A stretch of DNA of 64,000 nucleotides from Dactylosporangium sp040605635. GTDB taxonomy: Bacteria > Actinomycetota > Actinomycetes > Mycobacteriales > Micromonosporaceae. The DNA lies in assembly GCF_040605635.1 (NCBI RefSeq), contig NZ_JBEXDG010000011.1, positions 1 through 64,000 of the forward strand. Direction: 5' to 3'. A model generated the notes under the pieces. The model worked only from the letters and a program-made list of their open reading frames with translations, made no database searches and was not told the DNA's origin. The stretch's first letter is position 1, and every line of letters begins with the position of its first letter. This document shows, piece by piece, positions 54,475 to 62,734 of this stretch. The position numbers were made by a program, and so were the translations under genes.

Positions 54475-55239
54475 GTGCTGCTGTGCATCGACATCGGAAA
54501 CACCAACACGGTGCTCGCCACGTTCGAGGGCGAGAAGCTGGTCCACTCGTGGCGGATCAAGACCGACGCCCGGGCCACCGCCGACGAGCTCGGCCTGCTC
54601 TACCGCGGGCTGCTCGCCACGGACGCCGTGTCGCTGACGGGCATCGCGGCCTGCTCGACGGTGCCGGCGGCGCTGCGGTCACTGCGCACGATGCTGCAGC
54701 GGTACTACCCGGGCGTGCCCACCGTCATCGTCGAGCCCGGCGTGCGCACCGGGGTGCAACTGGCGATCGACAATCCGAAGGAGGTCGGCACCGACCGGGT
54801 CGCCAACACGCTCGCGGCCTTCACGCTCTTCGGTGGTCCGTCGATCGTCGTGGACTTCGGCACGTCGACCAACTTCGACGTCGTGTCCGCGCGCGGCGAG
54901 TTCCTCGGCGGCGTCCTCGCGCCCGGCATCGAGATCTCCGTCGACGCGCTGGCCGCCCGCGCCGCCCAGCTGCGCAAGGTCGAGCTGGTCAAGCCGCCGC
55001 GGGTGATCGGCAAGAACACGGTGGAGTGCCTGCAGTCCGGCGTCGTGTACGGCTTCGCCGGGCAGGTCGACGGCATCGTGCGCGGGGTGACCGCGGAGCT
55101 GGGCGGCACGGTGAAGGCGGTCGTCGCGACAGGCGGCCTTGCCCCGATCGTGATCGGCGAATGCGCGACGGTCACGCATCACGAACCGATGCTCACCCTG
55201 ATCGGGCTCCGGCTGATCTTCGACCGCAACCGCGGTTAG
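54475..55239 (+). CDS. coaX: type III pantothenate kinase
   Basis: 254 residues from GTG 54475. ASKHA-fold motifs: LLCIDIGNTNTVLA at the N-terminus, GVRTGVQLAIDNPKEVGTDRVAN, VVDFGTSTNFDVV, GGVLAPGIEIS, and GFAGQVDGIV near the end. It phosphorylates pantothenate to 4'-phosphopantothenate, the first committed step to CoA, and so continues the pathway from panC/panD nearby. In VVDFGTSTNFD one Thr of the more usual TATTFD is Asn. Ends overlapping the opposing methyltransferase by 4 bp. Confidence 0.95.
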   Translation: MLLCIDIGNTNTVLATFEGEKLVHSWRIKTDARATADELGLLYRGLLATDAVSLTGIAACSTVPAALRSLRTMLQRYYPGVPTVIVEPGVRTGVQLAIDNPKEVGTDRVANTLAAFTLFGGPSIVVDFGTSTNFDVVSARGEFLGGVLAPGIEISVDALAARAAQLRKVELVKPPRVIGKNTVECLQSGVVYGFAGQVDGIVRGVTAELGGTVKAVVATGGLAPIVIGECATVTHHEPMLTLIGLRLIFDRNRG

Positions 55240-55937
55240 CGTCTGCGGCCGATGTACGCGTATGTCACGTACGGCAGTTCGAACGTCTCCGTCCGGGGCA
55301 GGAGTTTTTCGAGTCGGCCTTCGAGCTTCTGGCGGGCCTCAGGGTCGGCGACCAGGTAGTAGCTGCGCGACTTGACCAGCTCGAGGAACGACTCGGCGGT
55401 GTGGGTGGTGCTCCACTCGAACGTCTTGCGTTCCACCTCGCCGAACAGCGGGCCGAAGGTGTCCACCTTCGTCTCGTCGAAGGCGTCGCGCTCGCGGGCG
55501 CCGTCGAAGAGTGTGGAGCACTCCGCCACCCAGGGGACCCGTTCGTCGCGGATATTCCAGATTGGGACAAATCGCCCATTTGACTTGAGGACCCGTGCGA
55601 TTTCTTCGTGGGCCGGCTCGCCGTAGAACCAGTGGTAGGCCTGTCCCGCGGTGACGACGTCGACGGTCTGGTCCTCCAGGGGGATGTGGGCGGCGTCGCC
55701 CTCGCGGGCTTCGCCGGGGATCTTGGCACGCATCTTGGCGTCGGGTTCGACCGCGGTCACAGTGTGGCCCAGGTCGAGGAGTTGCCTGGTCAGGATGCCT
55801 GTGCCCGCCCCGAGATCACAGATTTCCGACTTTTCGGGTATCGCCCATTCCAGTGCCGCGCGTGGGTAGCGGGGGCGGATGCGGTCGTACAGGTCGGCGG
55901 CCGCTCCGAACGAGGCGGCGTGTGCTGCGAAATCCAT
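55236..55937 (-). CDS. class I SAM-dependent methyltransferase
   Basis: 233 residues. Rossmann AdoMet-binding motif ICDLGAGTGILTRQL (about 39-53), acidic strand 2 end AVEPD, motif with GDAAHIPLEDQTVDVVTAGQAYHWF and a C-terminal substrate-side region. Similar to small-molecule methyltransferases of the Methyltransf_11 group; no substrate clue. ATG at 55937. Downstream of nothing on its strand, convergent with coaX. Confidence 0.88.
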   Translation of the reverse strand: MDFAAHAASFGAAADLYDRIRPRYPRAALEWAIPEKSEICDLGAGTGILTRQLLDLGHTVTAVEPDAKMRAKIPGEAREGDAAHIPLEDQTVDVVTAGQAYHWFYGEPAHEEIARVLKSNGRFVPIWNIRDERVPWVAECSTLFDGARERDAFDETKVDTFGPLFGEVERKTFEWSTTHTAESFLELVKSRSYYLVADPEARQKLEGRLEKLLPRTETFELPYVTYAYIGRRR

Positions 55938-56284
55938 ACCGCCGAAACTACCGAATGTGCTGTTGCCCCGTTGCGACGAAAATCGCAGATGTTGCAGTTG
56001 TGGAAGGTGTTGCTGTACCGGTCAATCGTCACGCATAGCAATGCGACGGACACGGATTCGCGTCGGCGTATCGCCGCGCTCATTCGCGGTGGTGCGCTTC
56101 CCCGCCGCTGCCTCGGGGTTTGCGCGTGCGCTGGGGACCATCCGCGTGCGTTGCGGCACGCAATGCCACCGGTGCCGGGCATGTGATGGGAATCGATCGC
56201 GTTGTGCCGGCGCCCGGGCCTGCCCGGCATTCGGGAAACGCAGCCCGTTTCCGCCGGTGCGGTCCCGCTAGTTTCGGCGTACCG
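55938..56284. other. upstream region of lsr2
   Basis: No gene found. The first part (55945-56045) is less GC-rich than the surroundings; then an imperfect inverted repeat GCGTTGC...GCAATGC near 56150-56170. Lsr2 binds AT-rich DNA and can repress its own gene, so this stretch may hold its own sites (inference). Confidence 0.35.
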
Positions 56285-56315
56285 TTGACGAGGTAGTCCC
56301 TGATTGCGATATCTT
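56285..56315 (+). promoter_or_regulatory. promoter candidate of lsr2
   Basis: -35 TTGACG (56285-56290), then GATATC at 17 nt or TATCTT at 19 nt as -10. This predicts a leader of about 40 nt with AAGGGAA before GTG 56362. Confidence 0.5.
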
Positions 56316-56361
56316 TGCATTCGCACAACGCGGGGCGGACTTCCTCGAAGGGAATACGACA

Positions 56362-56718
56362 GTGGCCAAGCGGACCATCCACGTGCTGGTCGACGACATC
56401 GACGGCGGGGACGCCGACGAGACCGTGAAGTTCGCGCTGGACGGCGTTCAGTATGAGATCGATCTCTCGAAGAAGAACGCGACGAAGCTGCGTGACGCGT
56501 TCGGGCCGTTCCTCGGCGCGGCCACGAAGGTCGGCCGGGGTGGTGTCGTGGTCGGAGGGCGTGCCGCCAGCGCCCGTGGGCGGGGCGGGGCAGCCGCGGA
56601 CCGCGAGCAGAACAAGGCGATTCGAGAATGGGCCCAGAACAAGGGCATCAAGGTCTCCGACCGGGGTCGCATCAAGCAGGAAATCGTGGACCGCTTCAAC
56701 GCCGAGGCCGGCCGTTAG
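56362..56718 (+). CDS. lsr2: Lsr2 nucleoid-associated xenogeneic silencer
   Basis: 118 residues from GTG 56362. The N-terminal dimerisation domain (AKRTIHVLVDDIDGGDADETVKFALDGVQYEIDLS) and the C-terminal DNA-binding domain (NKAIREWAQNKGIKVSDRGR) with the RGR motif that inserts in the AT-rich minor groove are both present, joined by a Gly/Arg/Ala linker. It coats and silences AT-rich and foreign DNA, analogous to H-NS. Followed by clpC, as in mycobacteria. Confidence 0.97.
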   Translation: MAKRTIHVLVDDIDGGDADETVKFALDGVQYEIDLSKKNATKLRDAFGPFLGAATKVGRGGVVVGGRAASARGRGGAAADREQNKAIREWAQNKGIKVSDRGRIKQEIVDRFNAEAGR

Positions 56719-56775
56719 CGCTCGCTGACCGTTTTCTGCCTGAGCGGTCGTTTTGGGGTTCTTTCAGCGTTGCCC

Positions 56776-56805
56776 ACCCACCGTAGCCGACTAACTACGG
56801 TGGGT
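56776..56805 (+). terminator. terminator of lsr2
   Basis: ACCCACCGTAG (56776-56786) pairs with CTACGGTGGGT (56795-56805), 11 bp, 8-nt loop. A weaker hairpin GACCG/CGGTC (56727-56749) followed by a T-rich stretch comes first, so termination may be two-stage. Confidence 0.75.
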
Positions 56806-57116
56806 GACTTGCATCCAGCGTCGATTTCGCTCTCGGCGTACGCGTGTGTCCTGCGGAACAAGGCGGGGGACGCCCGCGTTGGGCAAAAGCACCGGGTACA
56901 CGCGTTCCCGGCGGGTAGACAAGTACCACGCAACGACTCCGACATGGTCCGATGGTGGGGTGCGGCAATGGCGCACACCCGCAATGTGTCGGCCTACGGC
57001 GATAGAGTGATGGCACGGTCACGTTGGCGTCCGACAGAGCTTCGGCGTGGCGACCCCCCGAGGGGGGTTCCGCGGCAGGGGCGGCGGCGACGGACACGGC
57101 ACGTGAAGGAGCAGGG
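56806..57116 (+). other. clpC upstream region
   Basis: About 310 bp with no supportable gene. It holds the ACCCCCC/GGGGGGT hairpin at 57053-57068 and a good RBS (GAAGGAG) before ATG 57117. No clear CtsR/HspR operator was recognised by eye. Confidence 0.4.
57053..57068 (+). promoter_or_regulatory. G/C hairpin in the clpC leader
   Basis: ACCCCCC (57053-57059) and GGGGGGT (57062-57068) separated by GA, 48 bp before the clpC ATG. Unusually tight and G/C-pure; could act in RNA folding or as a terminator-like element. Confidence 0.4.
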
Positions 57117-59654
57117 ATGTTCGAGCGGTTCACCGACCGAGCACGACGGGTGGTCGTCCTGGCGCAGGAAGAAGCCCGGATGCTCAACCACAACTACATC
57201 GGCACCGAGCACATCCTGCTCGGCCTCATCCACGAGGGTGAGGGCGTGGCGGCCAAGGCGCTTGAGAGCCTCGGCATCTCGCTGGAGGGTGTCCGCCAGC
57301 AGGTCGAGGAGATCATCGGCCAGGGCCAGCAGGCGCCGAGCGGGCACATCCCGTTCACGCCACGCGCCAAAAAGGTGCTGGAGCTGTCCCTGCGCGAGGC
57401 GCTGCAGCTCGGGCACAACTACATCGGCACGGAGCACATCCTGCTGGGTCTGATCCGCGAGGGTGAGGGCGTCGCCGCCCAGGTCCTCGTGAAGCTCGGC
57501 GCCGACCTCAACCGGGTCCGCCAGCAGGTCATCCAGCTGCTCTCCGGCTACCAGGGCAAGGAGCCGGCCGCCGCCGGCACCGGTGCCCCCGGCGAGGCCG
57601 CTCCGTCGACCAGCCTGGTGCTCGACCAGTTCGGTCGTAATCTCACCCAGGCCGCCCGCGAGGGCAAGCTCGACCCGGTCATCGGGCGCGAGAAGGAAAT
57701 CGAGCGGGTCATGCAGGTCCTGTCCCGCCGCACCAAGAACAACCCGGTGCTCATCGGCGAGCCAGGTGTCGGCAAGACGGCCGTGGTCGAGGGCCTGTCC
57801 CAGCGGATCATCAAGGGCGAGGTGCCCGAGACGCTCAAGGACAAGCAGCTCTACACGCTCGACCTCGGTGCCCTCGTCGCCGGCTCGCGCTACCGCGGTG
57901 ACTTCGAGGAGCGGCTGAAGAAGGTCCTCAAGGAGATCCGCACCCGCGGCGACATCATCCTGTTCATCGACGAGATCCACACTCTCGTGGGTGCGGGTGC
58001 CGCCGAGGGCGCGATCGACGCCGCGTCGATCCTCAAGCCGATGCTGGCCCGTGGCGAGCTCCAGACCATCGGTGCGACCACCCTCGACGAATACCGCAAG
58101 CACCTCGAGAAGGACGCCGCGCTCGAGCGCCGCTTCCAGCCGATCCAGGTGGGTGAGCCGTCACTGGCGCACACCATCGAGATCCTCAAGGGCCTGCGCG
58201 ACCGTTATGAGGCGCACCACCGGGTGACGATCACCGACGCCGCCCTGGTCGCCGCCGCGACGCTGGCCGACCGCTACATCTCCGACCGCTTCCTGCCGGA
58301 CAAGGCGATCGACCTGATCGACGAGGCCGGGGCGCGGATGCGCATCCGCCGGATGACCGCGCCGCCAGACCTGCGTGACTTCGACGAGCGCATCGCCCAG
58401 GTGCGCCGCGACAAGGAGTCCGCGATCGACGCACAGGACTTCGAGCGTGCCGCGCAGCTGCGCGACAAGGAGAAGCAGCTGCTCGGTCAGAAGGCGCAGC
58501 GCGAGAAGGAGTGGAAGGCCGGCGACCTCGACGTCGTGTCCGAGGTCGACGACGAGCAGATCGCCGAGGTCCTGGCGAACTGGACCGGCATCCCGGTCTA
58601 CAAGCTGACCGAGGAGGAGACCGCTCGGCTCCTGCGCATGGAGGACGAGCTGCACAAGCGCCTCGTCGGCCAGGACGACGCGGTCAAGGCGGTCTCGAAG
58701 GCCATCCGGCGCACCCGGGCCGGCCTGAAGGACCCGAAGCGCCCGTCCGGCTCGTTCATCTTCGCCGGCCCGTCCGGCGTCGGGAAGACGGAGCTGTCCA
58801 AGGCGCTGGCCGAGTTCCTCTTCGGCTCCGAGGACGCGCTGATCCAGCTCGACATGTCGGAGTTCCACGACCGGTATACGGTGTCCCGCCTCGTCGGTGC
58901 GCCCCCCGGATACGTGGGCTACGACGAGGGTGGCCAGCTGACCGAGAAGGTCCGCCGGCGGCCGTTCTCGGTGGTCCTCTTCGACGAGATCGAGAAGGCC
59001 CACCCGGACGTCTTCAACACGCTCCTGCAGATCCTGGAAGACGGCCGTCTCACCGACGGTCAGGGCCGCATCGTGGACTTCAAGAACACGGTGATCATCC
59101 TGACCACCAACCTGGGCACCCGCGACGTGGCCAAGGCCGTGTCCCTGGGCTTCCAGGCGTCGGAGGACAACGAGTCCAACTACGAGCGCATGAAGATCAA
59201 GGTCAACGACGAGCTGAAGCAGCACTTCCGCCCGGAGTTCCTCAACCGCATCGACGACACGATCGTCTTCCACCAGCTCATGCAGGACCAGATCCTGGGC
59301 ATCGTCGACCTGATGATCGCCCGCATCGAAGGCCAGCTCCGCAACAAGGACATGGGCCTCGAGCTGACCGACAACGCCAAGAAGTTCCTGTCCAACAAGG
59401 GCTATGACCCGGTCCTGGGCGCCCGGCCGCTGCGCCGCACGATCCAGCGCGAGATCGAGGACGCACTCTCCGAGCGCATCCTGTTCAACGAGCTCCGCCC
59501 GGGCCAGATCGTCGTCATCGACTGCGAAGGCGACCCCGCCCAGTTCGAGAAGGCCAAGCTGGTCTTCAGCGGCGCCGACCGCCCGGGCGACGTCCCGGAC
59601 GGCGTCCCCGCCGAGCTGACCAAGGGCGGCTCCGCCGAGGAGTCCGCAGCCTAG
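57117..59654 (+). CDS. clpC: ATP-dependent Clp protease ATPase subunit ClpC
   Basis: 845 residues from ATG 57117 (MFERFTDRARRVV). Two Clp_N repeats (3-145, each with NHNYIGTEHILLGL or GHNYIGTEHILLGL), AAA1 with Walker A GEPGVGKTAV (about 214) and Walker B IILFIDEIHTL, a UVR-like middle segment FERAAQLRDKEKQL (about 441), AAA2 with FAGPSGVGKTELSK (about 550) and FSVVLFDEIEKAHPDV. A LGFQ loop, equivalent to the ClpP-docking loop, lies in AAA2. It unfolds substrates for ClpP; essential in mycobacteria (ClpC1). Closed by a strong terminator. Confidence 0.98.
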   Translation: MFERFTDRARRVVVLAQEEARMLNHNYIGTEHILLGLIHEGEGVAAKALESLGISLEGVRQQVEEIIGQGQQAPSGHIPFTPRAKKVLELSLREALQLGHNYIGTEHILLGLIREGEGVAAQVLVKLGADLNRVRQQVIQLLSGYQGKEPAAAGTGAPGEAAPSTSLVLDQFGRNLTQAAREGKLDPVIGREKEIERVMQVLSRRTKNNPVLIGEPGVGKTAVVEGLSQRIIKGEVPETLKDKQLYTLDLGALVAGSRYRGDFEERLKKVLKEIRTRGDIILFIDEIHTLVGAGAAEGAIDAASILKPMLARGELQTIGATTLDEYRKHLEKDAALERRFQPIQVGEPSLAHTIEILKGLRDRYEAHHRVTITDAALVAAATLADRYISDRFLPDKAIDLIDEAGARMRIRRMTAPPDLRDFDERIAQVRRDKESAIDAQDFERAAQLRDKEKQLLGQKAQREKEWKAGDLDVVSEVDDEQIAEVLANWTGIPVYKLTEEETARLLRMEDELHKRLVGQDDAVKAVSKAIRRTRAGLKDPKRPSGSFIFAGPSGVGKTELSKALAEFLFGSEDALIQLDMSEFHDRYTVSRLVGAPPGYVGYDEGGQLTEKVRRRPFSVVLFDEIEKAHPDVFNTLLQILEDGRLTDGQGRIVDFKNTVIILTTNLGTRDVAKAVSLGFQASEDNESNYERMKIKVNDELKQHFRPEFLNRIDDTIVFHQLMQDQILGIVDLMIARIEGQLRNKDMGLELTDNAKKFLSNKGYDPVLGARPLRRTIQREIEDALSERILFNELRPGQIVVIDCEGDPAQFEKAKLVFSGADRPGDVPDGVPAELTKGGSAEESAA

Positions 59655-59669
59655 CCAGGCAAGCACGAC

Positions 59670-59704
59670 GAGAGGCCCCCGACCCCACCGGCCGGGGGCC
59701 TCTC
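59670..59704 (+). terminator. terminator of clpC
   Basis: GAGAGGCCCCCG (59670-59681) and CGGGGGCCTCTC (59693-59704), 12-bp perfect stem with 11-nt loop, 16 bp after the stop codon. Confidence 0.9.
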
Positions 59705-60677
59705 CCATTCCCGGCCTCTCTGCCTTTGTGCCGGCCTTTTGCCTTGTGCCACTTCTCCGCCTTGCGCTGGCTGTGCCACCTTTACGGCTTGCGTCGGCTC
59801 CCTTGGCTCGTGTTGTTTTCTCCAGGCCTACTGCGGCGCTGTGAGCGATATCGCTTCTGCGCTGGGCTGGTCGGGGCCGTGTGTTGCTGCTTTCCGCGTC
59901 GGCTTCTTGTTCTGCGCCGTCTTCGGCTTGGTTGCGTCCGCCTTCTGGGCCTGCTCCGGCGTCGTGAGCCATACCACTTCCGGGCCTGCTCCGGCGTCGT
60001 GAGCCATACCACTTCCGGGCCTGCTCCGGCGTCGTGAGCCATGCCACTTCCGGGCCTGCTCCGGCGCCGTGAGTCACCCTGCTTCGACGCTGGTTGGTCG
60101 GGGCCGTGTGTGTTTCCGGCCCGTGCCCGCTTCTGTTCCCGCGTCCGCTTCCGTGCCTGTTTCCGTTTCCGCGCCGGTTTCGCTTCCGCTGGGTTCGGCT
60201 TCTGGGCCTGAGTGGCTTCCCGGGCCTGGTTCGGCGCCGTGGGCCATTCGTTGTCGGCCGGTCCGGCCGTGCACTTTTCGCTTCCGGGTCTGCGTCAGCT
60301 TCCGTTTCCGCCCTGGTTTCTCGTCGAGAGGCATTCGCTGCCGGCTCCTTGCCGGGGCCGTGCGATTCCGTGCCGTGCCGGGTGTGAATCCGCTTCCGTG
60401 CCCGCATATCGGTTCGGTGTGCCGGGGATTTCTCATGGCTGAGTGCGCTCCTCGGTGCGTGTGGCGCGTTCCTTCCACTCGCGCGCCGTTGCCGGCAGCG
60501 CGTCTGCTGCTTCCAGGGGTCCCGTCGAATCAAACCGGGTGGTCGCGGGGCATTTCGTGGGGATCGGGCGGCATTCGACGGACCGGGGATGGCGGGTCAC
60601 GCGGTCGGGTGGGGTTGGCGGCGAGGGACGACACGTCGGGCGCCCTCTGAGCGGGCTGCCGGGTTACGTTGCCTGGC
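59705..60677. other. pyrimidine-skewed, repeat-rich region without a gene
   Basis: About 970 bp with a strong C+T excess on the plus strand. It contains the 35-bp repeats at 59947-60074 and, from about 60110 to 60400, many GCTTCCG/GTTTCCG-like short units. Open frames on both strands arise from this composition and show no domain; I assign no CDS. Confidence 0.55.
59947..60074. repeat. 35-bp tandem repeat, 3.6 copies
   Basis: Units start at 59947, 59982, 60017 and 60052, with the motif GGGCCTGCTCCGGCGTCGTG at the unit head; copies 1 and 2 are identical and copy 3 differs by one base. No spacers, so not a CRISPR array. Confidence 0.9.
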
Positions 60678-61763
60678 GTGACTGGGTGGTGGCGGGATTT
60701 CGGGGCGGCTCGCTTCGGTCGGCCGGTCGCACCGCGGCCGATCGTCAGGGCCGGGCTGCTGGCGCGGCTGGACCGGGCGTTCGGGGAGCCCGCCGTCGAT
60801 CCGTCGACGGTGCCTTCGGGCGGTCCAGCTCCGGGCGGTCCAGCTCCGGCCGGTCCCGCTCGTCAGCCGAGCGATAGAGCGTCCAGCGGCGAGGCGTCCA
60901 GCGGCGAGGCGTCCAGCGGCGAGGCGTCCAGCGGCGTGGAGGCGGGCGGCGTGGAGGCGGGCGGCGTGGAGGCGGGCGGCGCTGGGCGGGTGGCTAGGAG
61001 GAAGCCGGTCGTGGTGGTTGCGGCGGGGAGTGGGGCCGGGAAGAGCATCCTGCTGGCGCAGTGGGCTGAGCGGCGTCGCGCGGTCGTCGTCCGAGCGGGA
61101 GAGACGCCGGTGCCGGGGGTCGGGGAGGTGCCGGGCGGGACTGTGGTTGTCGTGGACGGGGTCGAGCGGCTCGGGGAAGCGTGGGGGCGGGTGGTCGAGC
61201 TTGTCGGGGTGGTGCCGTTGGTGCTCAGCGGGCGGGAGGCGGTGCCGGTGAGCGCAGACGATCGGCTCGGGGCGGGGGACCTGGCGTTTGCGGAGGATGA
61301 GACGTATCAGGTGCTGGCCGCGGCGCTCGCTGACGCGGCGGGGGCGGACGGGCTGGCGCCTGACCTGCATCTGTTGACCGGGGGATGGCCGGCGTTGGTC
61401 GGGCTGGCGGCGGCGTGGCTGGCGCGGTTGCCACCAGCGGACCGGGCGGGCAGTCTGCGGCAGTTGGCGCGGGTCGACGAGGAGCTGCGGGAGCACCTGG
61501 TCGGGGCGCTGATCACCGTGCTGCACGTCGAGGAGCGGGAGCTCGTCAGGCGGCTCGCCCATCTGCCGGCGGTCGACGCGGCGACGGCGGATGCGCTGGA
61601 CCTGACCGAGGACCTCGGCGGGCTGCCGCCGATCGTGCTGCCGGTCATCGGGCGGCGCGGATTCTATGCGGTGCCGGAGCCGCTGCGGGAAATGGTCCAG
61701 CAGCGGCTGCCGCTCGATGAGCGTGAACGGCAGGCGCTGCTGGATCGGTTTCAGGGAATGTAG
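60678..61763 (+). CDS. MalT/LuxR-type STAND ATPase-like protein without HTH
   Basis: 361 residues from GTG 60678. An N-terminal segment (RAGLLARLDRAFGE) is followed by a Pro/Ser/Gly linker with repeats (ASSGE x4 and VEAGG x3, residues about 70-100), then a P-loop AAGSGAGKSILLAQWAE (about 115), Walker B VVVVDGVERLG, LVLSGREAVP, and the MalT-like LTGGWPALVGLAAAWL. The Walker A reads GSGAGKS. Typical members are about 900 residues with TPR and LuxR DNA-binding domains, so this is a short stand-alone ATPase module or a remnant. Its end overlaps the deacetylase gene by 13 bp. Confidence 0.65.
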   Translation: MTGWWRDFGAARFGRPVAPRPIVRAGLLARLDRAFGEPAVDPSTVPSGGPAPGGPAPAGPARQPSDRASSGEASSGEASSGEASSGVEAGGVEAGGVEAGGAGRVARRKPVVVVAAGSGAGKSILLAQWAERRRAVVVRAGETPVPGVGEVPGGTVVVVDGVERLGEAWGRVVELVGVVPLVLSGREAVPVSADDRLGAGDLAFAEDETYQVLAAALADAAGADGLAPDLHLLTGGWPALVGLAAAWLARLPPADRAGSLRQLARVDEELREHLVGALITVLHVEERELVRRLAHLPAVDAATADALDLTEDLGGLPPIVLPVIGRRGFYAVPEPLREMVQQRLPLDERERQALLDRFQGM

Positions 61764-62650
61764 TCCTCAAGGAGGGCCGGGGTGAGGCCGGCGGCTTTGA
61801 TGGCCTGGAGGGCTGCGATGAAATCGTCGACGAAACGGTCGCGGAAATGCATCAGGATGATGTCGCCGCGCTGGACCGTGTTGCCCTCCTGGTAGCGGAC
61901 GATGCCCTTGTCGACGGTTTCCTTCCAGAAGAAACTGGCGTGCATGCCGCAGTCGTGGGCGGCTTTCAGCGTGGTGTCGTCCTTCTCGCCGTACGGCGGG
62001 CGGAACAGGACGGGGCGGCGGCCGTACCAGGTGCCGAGCTTGTCCGCGGAGTCGCAGATCTCCTTGCGCTGGACGGCGTAGGGCTTGCCGCGCAGGCTCT
62101 GGTGGGTGACCGTGTGCGCCTCGATGACGGCGCCGGCGTCCTGGAGGCGTTTGAAGTAGTCCGGGTCGTTGCGGATGGCGTTGATCATCAGGAACAGGGT
62201 GACGGGGACGCCGGCCTGTTTGATGAGGTCGAGGGCCTCGGGGCGCTTCACCTGGCCGTCGTCGATGGTGATGAACGCGACGGCCTGATCGGTCGGGATG
62301 CGGGAGTAGTACGCCGTGGACGCGCCCTCCGGCAGGTGGACCTTGTCGGCCGTCGGCGCGCGGTCGAACTTCGGCAGCCGGTCGCCGTAGCTCACGCCGG
62401 GCGGGGCGGCCGCGGTGGTCTGGGACTTCGAGGGCTTGGCGGATGCGGAAGACGAAGCCGAGGCCGGAGCCGAGGTCGACGCGACCGGCGACGACGAGCC
62501 CGCCGACGAAGCGGACGCGCTGGCGGCCGCAGCCGGCGGCGCCGTCCACTGAGGGTGGTCGGCGTTACGAGGGGCACCGCAGCCCGCGAGCGTCGCGGCG
62601 GCGAGCAGCGCGGCAACAGCCCGGCGTGCCCTGGTGTGAGGGATGAGCAC
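61751..62650 (-). CDS. polysaccharide deacetylase (NodB) lipoprotein
   Basis: 299 residues. Signal with lipobox LAGC (Cys24), a Ser/Ala-rich linker to about residue 85, then the NodB domain: FITIDDG (metal-binding Asp pair), HTVTHQSL (HxxxH), RPPYGEKDDTT, and a terminal ILMHFRD. A surface-anchored, metal-dependent N- or O-deacetylase of peptidoglycan or another polysaccharide. ATG at 62650; convergent with the MalT-like gene. Confidence 0.88.
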   Translation of the reverse strand: MLIPHTRARRAVAALLAAATLAGCGAPRNADHPQWTAPPAAAASASASSAGSSSPVASTSAPASASSSASAKPSKSQTTAAAPPGVSYGDRLPKFDRAPTADKVHLPEGASTAYYSRIPTDQAVAFITIDDGQVKRPEALDLIKQAGVPVTLFLMINAIRNDPDYFKRLQDAGAVIEAHTVTHQSLRGKPYAVQRKEICDSADKLGTWYGRRPVLFRPPYGEKDDTTLKAAHDCGMHASFFWKETVDKGIVRYQEGNTVQRGDIILMHFRDRFVDDFIAALQAIKAAGLTPALLEDYIP

Positions 62651-62734
62651 GTCGCGAGCCTATCTACGGACAGGCGTGAAAGGAGGCCCGAAAAGTGTGG
62701 GAAAAACTAGATGAACCGGCTGCAACCCTCGGGC

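Noticed and set aside
59726..60037. Small plus-strand ORFs in the repeat region
   Set aside because: Cys/Phe/Ser-rich translations of pyrimidine repeats, no RBS, overlapping frames equally open.
59947..60074. Possible CRISPR array (35-bp direct repeats)
   Set aside because: Repeats are head to tail with no spacers and there are no cas genes.
58161..60533. A 790-codon minus frame from the repeat region into clpC
   Set aside because: Crosses the clpC terminator and is antisense to an essential gene; its N-terminal part is just translated repeats.
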